From Sinorhizobium saheli (GTDB taxonomy: Bacteria > Pseudomonadota > Alphaproteobacteria > Rhizobiales > Rhizobiaceae): 64,000 nt of DNA. The stretch lies in NCBI RefSeq assembly GCF_001651875.1, contig NZ_LNQB01000060.1:1-64000 (forward strand), read 5' to 3'. Under the pieces are notes generated by a model. It made no database searches, had not been told where the DNA came from, and saw nothing but the letters and a program-made list of their open reading frames with translations. Of this stretch, positions 58,945 to 64,000 are shown one piece after another (within the stretch, counting starts at the first letter, position 1; the number at the start of each line of letters is the position of its first letter). The translations under genes and the position numbers were made by a program.

Positions 58945-59496
58945 GGCCTGCAGGCGGCTCAGGAACTGGGCGAAGACCATCGTGCCTTCGGGCCAGGGGC
59001 CGTGGCCGGATTCGGTGTTGATGTGGCCGGCCTCGCCGGCATCGACGAGCAGCGAGCCCCAGGCATTGGCGATGTCGCCGGCATGCTCGTAGGAGCCGAA
59101 CGGATCGTTGCGGCTGGCGATCATGATCGACGGAAAGGGCAGGGGATCGCGCGGGTAGGGGCCGAAGGTCATGAGATGCTTCGGCCTGATCTTCGGATTG
59201 GCCACATCGGGCGGCGCAACCAGGAACGCGCCGGCGATCTTCCGCCGGCAATGCGGCAGGGCGTGGATCGCCGTGGCGACGCCGAGCGAATGGGCGATGA
59301 TGACGACGGGCTTTGCCGCGGCGTTGACCTCTTCGACCATGCGCGCCACCCAGTCCTCGCGCACCGGTTTCGACCACGCGGCCTGCTCGACCCGACGCGC
59401 CGTCGACAGCTTGCGCTCCCAGCGGGTCTGCCAATGGCCGGGACCCGAGTTGGTATAGCCGGGAACGATCAGGATATGCGCTTCGGAAACCTTCAT
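58942..59496 (-). CDS. RBBP9/YdeN-like alpha/beta hydrolase
   Basis: 184 residues of the serine hydrolase family related to RBBP9. The nucleophile S70 is in IIAHSLGV, with ILIVPGYTNSGPGHWQTRWE at the N-terminus, a probable Asp in ASRNDPFGS and His in the C-terminal GHGPWPEG. The start is taken at 59496 because the in-frame extension to 59667 has no family sequence. Substrate unknown. The last codon is followed directly by the RIME-like element. Confidence 0.88.
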   Translation of the reverse strand: MKVSEAHILIVPGYTNSGPGHWQTRWERKLSTARRVEQAAWSKPVREDWVARMVEEVNAAAKPVVIIAHSLGVATAIHALPHCRRKIAGAFLVAPPDVANPKIRPKHLMTFGPYPRDPLPFPSIMIASRNDPFGSYEHAGDIANAWGSLLVDAGEAGHINTESGHGPWPEGTMVFAQFLSRLQA

Positions 59497-59660
59497 GATC
59501 GCCGCGATTTGGCGGCGAAAATGGCCGAAGTCAAGGCGGAGGCGACAGAGGCCGCATTTTCTGTATAATCGAAAGCGCCGGTCGCGGTTTTGACAGCGGC
59601 CCATTTTTTCGCCGTTGTCGCGTCTCCGTGGCCGCTCTGGTTCGTTGAGGAGTGTGAGCC

Positions 59661-60473
59661 ATGACAACCTTCCATATTCTGTCGGGAGCGAATCCGTCTG
59701 TCGCCCAACCCGGCATACGAAAGATTGGCATTGCAGATGTGTTCGATGCGTTGCGTCTAGGCTTTGACGACTTCCGCGAGAAGCCGTCCCATTATGTATT
59801 TCTATGCCTCATCTATCCCATCGCCGGCGTCGTGCTGATGACCTGGAGCGCGGGCGCGAATATGCTGCCTCTGCTCTATCCGCTCGCCTCCGGCTTCGCC
59901 CTCATCGGGCCGGTTGCGGCAATCGCCCTCTACGAGGTCAGCCGGCGCCGCGAGCTGGGTATGGACGCCCGATGGCCGCATGCAATGCGGCGGCTGCGTC
60001 GTCATCCGGCTATTCCGTCGATCCTGGCGGCGGCGGCCACATTGTTCGTCATCTTCATCGTCTGGCTGCTGGTTGCCCAGGGCCTTTACGTCACCATGTT
60101 CGGGCCGACCCCGCCGGCCACCATCTCCGAGTTCTGGAACAACATCGTCAGCACGGAGCAGGGCTGGAACCTGATCGTCGTCGGCAACCTGGTCGGCTTC
60201 GTCTTCGCGGTGGTCGTGCTTTCGATCAGCGTCGTCACGTTCCCGCTTCTGCTCGACCGCGATGTCGGGGCGCTCACGGCGATCGAGACCTCGGTCAGGG
60301 CGACGCTCGCCAATCCGGTACCGGTTGCCCTCTGGGGCCTGATCATCGCCGCCGGCCTGGTGATCGGCTCAATCCCGGTCTTCGTCGGGCTGGCCGTGAT
60401 CATGCCGATCTTCGGCCATGCGACCTGGCACCTCTATCGCAAGATCGTGGAACCGGCCGGAACGGCAGGCTGA
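59661..60473 (+). CDS. DUF2189-family integral membrane protein
   Basis: 270 residues with about six membrane helices starting at about residue 48 and a short cytoplasmic N-terminus (KIGIADVFDALRLGFDDFREKPSHY) typical of DUF2189. Function unknown. GAGGAG is placed well before the ATG. It is divergent from the hydrolase gene and convergent with the PilZ gene. Confidence 0.88.
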   Translation: MTTFHILSGANPSVAQPGIRKIGIADVFDALRLGFDDFREKPSHYVFLCLIYPIAGVVLMTWSAGANMLPLLYPLASGFALIGPVAAIALYEVSRRRELGMDARWPHAMRRLRRHPAIPSILAAAATLFVIFIVWLLVAQGLYVTMFGPTPPATISEFWNNIVSTEQGWNLIVVGNLVGFVFAVVVLSISVVTFPLLLDRDVGALTAIETSVRATLANPVPVALWGLIIAAGLVIGSIPVFVGLAVIMPIFGHATWHLYRKIVEPAGTAG

Positions 60474-60484
60474 CACATCTCGGC

Positions 60485-60510
60485 GGCCAGCCTGGTTGAC
60501 TGGGCTGGCC
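60485..60510. terminator. Hairpin between converging genes, possible terminator
   Basis: GGCCAGCC/GGCTGGCC eight-base stem with ten-base loop but no T run on either side. May act as a weak terminator for the DUF2189 and PilZ transcripts. Confidence 0.4.
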
Positions 60511-60520
60511 GTCCTCCCGA

Positions 60521-60826
60521 TCAGCGGAAATACTTGTAATAGGACGCGATCTGGGCCTTCGTGTTCGACGAGAGGTTCAGCTTGATGCCGATCTTGTCGC
60601 CGCGGCACCAGCGCACCATTCCGGTGAGGAAGCCGAGCTCCTCGCTGCGGATGGTCACTTCCTGGCCCATGCGGGCACCGATATCGAAGAACAGCTGGAA
60701 ACAGATACCCTCGTCGGACAGGTCCTTGACGACGCCGTTGCTCGATCCGGTCTTGCACGTCACCGTGCCGGTTATTCTCGTATCGGTGCGCGCGGAGGCG
60801 CGCTGAATGCTCTCCTTGAATGCCAT
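60521..60826 (-). CDS. PilZ-domain protein
   Basis: 101 residues forming one PilZ domain, which usually binds cyclic di-GMP. The expected motifs are partly visible: an arginine-containing ARTDTRITGTVTC segment where RxxxR lies, and the (D/N)xSxxG-like DLSDEGICFQL. The first motif is RASARTDTR rather than a clear RxxxR, so binding is not certain. Single gene. Confidence 0.85.
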   Translation of the reverse strand: MAFKESIQRASARTDTRITGTVTCKTGSSNGVVKDLSDEGICFQLFFDIGARMGQEVTIRSEELGFLTGMVRWCRGDKIGIKLNLSSNTKAQIASYYKYFR

Positions 60827-60899
60827 GGCTTCCCTCGAAACCCGTTTTGACAGGCCCTAAATTTTCCATGCCATGGCTGAAGGGCATTCTAAGAAAATC

Positions 60900-60932
60900 G
60901 CCCGCATTTGACGCAAGTGGTCGAATGCGGGC
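60900..60932 (-). terminator. Probable terminator of purB
   Basis: Stem GCCCGCATT/AATGCGGGC with 15-base loop; on the minus strand it is followed by GATTTTC. It starts about 30 bases after the purB stop. Confidence 0.7.
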
Positions 60933-60963
60933 AATTCTTCTATCAGAACTTGAGCTTGGCCGC

Positions 60964-62271
60964 TTACGCCGTGCCGAACACCCGTCCGAAGATCGTGTCG
61001 ACGTGCTTGGTGTGGTAGCCGAGGTCGAACTTCTCGCGGATATTTTCCTCCGAGAGTGCGGCGCGGACCTCCTGGTCGGCGAGCAGCTCTTCGAGGAAGT
61101 CCTTGCCCTGTTCCCACACTTTCATGGCGTTGCGCTGGACGAGACGGTAGGCGTCCTCGCGCGACACGCCGGCCTGGGTGAGGGCGAGAAGAACGCGCTG
61201 CGAATGCACGAGCCCGCGGAACTTGTTCAGGTTCTTCATCATGTTCTCGGGATAGACGACCAGCTTGTCGATGACGCCGGTCAGCCGCGCCAGCGCGAAG
61301 TCGAGCGTGATCGTCGCATCCGGTCCGATCATCCGCTCGACCGAGGAATGCGAGATGTCCCGTTCATGCCAGAGCGCAACGTTCTCCATGGCCGGCACGA
61401 CGAAAGCGCGGACCATGCGCGAAAGCCCGGTCAGGTTTTCCGTCAGCACCGGATTGCGCTTGTGCGGCATCGCCGAGGAGCCCTTCTGGCCCGGCGAGAA
61501 ATATTCCTCCGCCTCCAGCACTTCGGTGCGCTGCAAATGGCGGATTTCGGTCGCCAGGCGCTCGATCGAGGAGGCGATGACGCCGAGTGTTGCGAAGTAC
61601 ATCGCATGGCGGTCGCGCGGAATGACCTGCGTCGACACTGGTTCCGGCTTCAGGCCGAGCGCCTTCGCCACGTGCTCCTCGACGCGCGGATCGATATTGG
61701 CGAAGGTTCCGACGGCGCCCGAGATCGCGCAAGTGGCGATCTCCTCGCGGGCGGCGAGGAGGCGCTCCCGGCAGCGGTCGAACTCGGCATAGGCAAGCGC
61801 CAGCTTGACGCCGAACGTGGTCGGCTCCGCATGAATGCCGTGCGAGCGGCCGATCGTCACCGTGTCCTTATGCTCGAAGGCACGACGCTTCAGCGCCGCC
61901 AGCAGCTTGTCCATGTCGGCGAGCAGGATGTCGGTCGCGCGAACGAGCTGCACGTTGAAACAGGTGTCGAGCACGTCCGACGACGTCATGCCCTGATGCA
62001 CGAAGCGGCTGTCGGGGCCGACGAACTCGGCAAGATGGGTCAGGAAGGCGATGACGTCATGCTTGGTGACGGCTTCGATCTCGTCGATGCGGGCGACGTC
62101 GAACTCAGCCGCACCGCCTTTCTCCCAGATGGTCTTTGCCGCTTCCTTCGGGATCACGCCGATCTCGGCCAGGGCATCGCAGGCGTGCGCCTCGATCTCG
62201 AACCAGATGCGGAACTTGGTTTCCGGCGACCAGATGGCCACCATTTCCGGCCGGGAGTAACGGGGGATCAT
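60964..62271 (-). CDS. purB: Adenylosuccinate lyase
   Basis: 435 residues; performs two fumarate-releasing steps in purine synthesis. The signature GSSAMPHKRNP contains the catalytic serine loop; other segments are RYSRPEMVAIWSPETKF at the start, VHQGMTSSDVLDTCFNVQL and GRSHGIHAEPTTFG. Start taken at 62271 (MIPRYSRPEM). It follows a membrane-protein gene by 63 bases in the same direction as rpe. Confidence 0.98.
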   Translation of the reverse strand: MIPRYSRPEMVAIWSPETKFRIWFEIEAHACDALAEIGVIPKEAAKTIWEKGGAAEFDVARIDEIEAVTKHDVIAFLTHLAEFVGPDSRFVHQGMTSSDVLDTCFNVQLVRATDILLADMDKLLAALKRRAFEHKDTVTIGRSHGIHAEPTTFGVKLALAYAEFDRCRERLLAAREEIATCAISGAVGTFANIDPRVEEHVAKALGLKPEPVSTQVIPRDRHAMYFATLGVIASSIERLATEIRHLQRTEVLEAEEYFSPGQKGSSAMPHKRNPVLTENLTGLSRMVRAFVVPAMENVALWHERDISHSSVERMIGPDATITLDFALARLTGVIDKLVVYPENMMKNLNKFRGLVHSQRVLLALTQAGVSREDAYRLVQRNAMKVWEQGKDFLEELLADQEVRAALSEENIREKFDLGYHTKHVDTIFGRVFGTA

Positions 62272-62334
62272 GGGCTTTACGCTTTCGTCGTCAGTGGAGG
62301 ATGGCTGTGCCTCTATCAAAGATGGCGGTGAAGC

Positions 62335-62892
62335 TCAACGCCGTTGCCGCGCATCCGATCGCGCGAGCACCAGGCTGGCAAAGGCGAGGGCGACGGCGCC
62401 GAGCGGCAGGTAGAGCCGGACCCCGAGGACCAGAAACTGGTAGAACGCGGCAAGCGAGGTGAACAGGAACTGGAAGAACCAGATGCGCGTGCCGGCCGTG
62501 GCGTGCCATTGCGCATAGAAGGCCCGGTAGTCGAGGGCAAAGAGAAATGCCGTTGTGCCGATGGTGCCGGCGATAAGGCACAGCAGGAAGGCCGCAAGCC
62601 GCGTCTCGGTCGCGCGCCCCCGTGCCAGGCAGCGCGCTGCGAAGAGCGACAACGGCCAGCCGAGGAAACCTCCCACGGCGTAGAGTGCGAGGATGCCTTT
62701 GAGATGAAAGGTTGCATCATTCTCGCGCAGCCAGAGCGCAAGCCAGGCCGAAAGCGCCATTGCAAGACCCCAGCAGGGGGCGCCGATCAGAACCTCCCGC
62801 GCACTCGGAAGGGAACGTGCGAGACGGGAGCGCATCGGCGGGTCCATCACCGCGCCGGGCACTCCGCCTCGAAACGCCGCCCCTTCGTCCAT
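62335..62892 (-). CDS. Integral membrane protein of unknown function
   Basis: 185 residues with about five membrane helices (around 35-55, 64-85, 98-120, 142-160, 163-177). No named family recognised. The ATG at 62892 overlaps the stop of the DUF2259 gene (TGATG), pointing to translational coupling; later ATGs at codons 16 and 20 are alternatives. It lies between the DUF2259 gene and purB. Confidence 0.75.
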   Translation of the reverse strand: MDEGAAFRGGVPGAVMDPPMRSRLARSLPSAREVLIGAPCWGLAMALSAWLALWLRENDATFHLKGILALYAVGGFLGWPLSLFAARCLARGRATETRLAAFLLCLIAGTIGTTAFLFALDYRAFYAQWHATAGTRIWFFQFLFTSLAAFYQFLVLGVRLYLPLGAVALAFASLVLARSDARQRR

Positions 62893-63635
62893 CAGCCGGG
62901 AATCCGCACCGGTACCGCTATCCAGCGGCCATCGGTCGTGCCCTCGAAGCCGAGGGACTCGACCAGGATCATCACCACATGCACCTCGGACCCGTCGTCG
63001 TTGACGCGGGTCACGACACCGCCGATGCGGTAGCCCGTCGGGCAGCGGCGGCTTTGCGGAATGCGCTGATCGTCCTGAAGAATATCCGACGCCGGCTTGC
63101 CGGCCTTCCCGGTCATCGTCAGGCGAAAGCCCTTCACCTCCTTGAGGAAATCCCGGCAGGCGCCCTCCGGCTCGAAGGTCTTTTCCTCGAGTGTCAGCCG
63201 GTAGGTCTTGCGAAAGGGCGCGTCGGCGGGGAAAGCGTCGTAGGTCAGTGTATGCGGCGGCGCCTCCGCTTCGGTCACCGGATTGTAGGCCGCAAATATG
63301 CCCGGCGTATCGACCAGCCGATAGGCGTCGAGGAGCGGCGCGGCGCGCCTGCGGGCCTCGCGGCGGGCCTCGTGCAACGCGCCCTTGTCGTCCTCGACGA
63401 CCGCGCGCACCGGGGCGCCGGGCAGGAAACTGTCGTTGCGTGTGTCGAGGACGTAGACCGTCGAATAGGGAAAGCCTGAACCGTCCTGGACGCCATATTC
63501 CTCGAAGGCGAAGACATTGCCGTCGGACGAAAAACCGATCGGCTGAAGTGCGGCATAGTCGCCCGCGACGGCAACCGGTGCGGCGAATGCCGCTGCGGCC
63601 AAGGCCAGCCCCGCGACTGCCGCGCGGCCGGTCAT
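62892..63635 (-). CDS. DUF2259-family exported protein
   Basis: 247 residues with a signal peptide (cleaved at about 24, VAVAG-D). The mature part begins [39 protein letters not shown], matching DUF2259, a periplasmic family of unknown role. Two cysteines (about 163 and 202) may be linked. The gene overlaps rpe by four bases (ATGA) and the next membrane-protein gene by one base. Confidence 0.88.
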   Translation of the reverse strand: MTGRAAVAGLALAAAAFAAPVAVAGDYAALQPIGFSSDGNVFAFEEYGVQDGSGFPYSTVYVLDTRNDSFLPGAPVRAVVEDDKGALHEARREARRRAAPLLDAYRLVDTPGIFAAYNPVTEAEAPPHTLTYDAFPADAPFRKTYRLTLEEKTFEPEGACRDFLKEVKGFRLTMTGKAGKPASDILQDDQRIPQSRRCPTGYRIGGVVTRVNDDGSEVHVVMILVESLGFEGTTDGRWIAVPVRIPG

Positions 63636-64000
63636 CCGCGCGCCTTCTCCGCCTCGGCGCGGATCGCCTCGATGGCGCTGCGATAGGCCTCGACGGAATC
63701 GCCCTTGAACACGGCCGAACCGGCGACGAGCACATTGGCGCCGGCCTTTGCGACGATGCCCGCCGTTTCCGGCGCCACGCCGCCATCGACCTCGATCTCG
63801 ATCGGCCTGTCACCGACCATGGCCTTGATGCGCCGGATCTTCTCTTCCATGGCAGCGATGAACTTCTGGCCGCCGAAGCCCGGATTGACCGTCATCACCA
63901 GGATCAGGTCGACCGTGTCGAGGATATATTCAATGGCGCTTTCCGGGGTTGCCGGATTGAGCGAGACGCCCGCCTTCTTGCCGAGCGACCTCACCGTCTG
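63632..64000 (-). CDS. rpe: Ribulose-phosphate 3-epimerase, partial
   Basis: The C-terminal 122 or so residues are present; the 5' end is beyond the window edge. Conserved: [54 protein letters not shown], with the second catalytic aspartate in VDGG. It interconverts ribulose 5-phosphate and xylulose 5-phosphate. First gene of a probable rpe-DUF2259-membrane protein-purB operon. Confidence 0.95.
   Translation of the reverse strand, partial: QTVRSLGKKAGVSLNPATPESAIEYILDTVDLILVMTVNPGFGGQKFIAAMEEKIRRIKAMVGDRPIEIEVDGGVAPETAGIVAKAGANVLVAGSAVFKGDSVEAYRSAIEAIRAEAEKARG

Noticed and set aside
60485-60510. Strong terminator between the DUF2189 and PilZ genes
   Set aside because: The stem is good but no T run follows on either strand, so it is annotated only as a weak candidate.

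Overview
The window looks like part of the main chromosome of a fast-growing rhizobium, most probably Sinorhizobium/Ensifer. The evidence is: GC-rich coding sequence, a cckA-type hybrid kinase, recA followed by alaS, separate petA, petB and petC genes, a PurL/PurQ/PurS-type purine enzyme, a DksA without zinc-finger cysteines, and four copies of a short intergenic element that resembles RIME1 of Rhizobiaceae. I see no rRNA, tRNA, CRISPR array, prophage or intact insertion sequence. Nearly everything is core housekeeping.

Layout. 1-8.3 kb: tail terminator of an upstream unit, two tandem full-length ABC exporters, the cytochrome bc1 operon petABC with a strong terminator, a decayed IS1380-family transposase end, and a VOC-family gene. 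8.5-14.8 kb: one giant gene (about 2,090 codons) for a membrane-anchored coiled-coil protein with internal tandem duplication. 15.3-19.3 kb: an orphan Hpt phosphotransfer protein, a 2Fe-2S ferredoxin, a possible small RNA region, a DUF922 putative metallopeptidase and the folate operon folP-folB-folK. 19.4-25.3 kb: a secreted unknown, the ycjX/ycjF pair, a SixA-like phosphatase, dksA (TTG start) and a FliO-like gene. 25.7-34.9 kb: cckA, psuG/psuK (pseudouridine breakdown), recA, alaS. 35-49 kb: SulP transporter, AraC/GyrI-like regulator, icd, trmJ-like, murI, a 58-residue membrane protein, a HerA-like ATPase, rpsD, glsA, ttcA, a frameshifted inositol-phosphatase-family gene and two Bcr/CflA efflux pumps. 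49-64 kb: a purine-rich segment: purL with bolA, a small basic protein and grxD; a PagL-like lipid A deacylase; a MocR regulator divergent from a DUF1127 gene; purC-purS-kptA-purQ; the ATPase inhibitor zeta subunit; a small hydrolase; a PilZ protein; and rpe-DUF2259-membrane protein-purB, with rpe cut by the window end.

Genes working together: petABC form the bc1 complex; folP/B/K are consecutive folate steps; PurL, PurQ and PurS form FGAM synthetase, with PurC and PurB acting later; BolA and the monothiol glutaredoxin GrxD are known partners in Fe-S/iron sensing; PsuK and PsuG catabolise pseudouridine; CckA controls the CtrA cell-cycle relay.

Most notable observations: four RIME-like elements all begin exactly at the stop codon of the neighbouring gene and in the same orientation relative to it; the giant coiled-coil protein contains a 327-bp tandem duplication; the inositol-phosphatase-family gene is broken in a way that fits a 7-bp slippage deletion; and kptA, an RNA 2'-phosphotransferase gene, is embedded in the purine operon. 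All calls come from reading the sequence and known family motifs; no database search was run.
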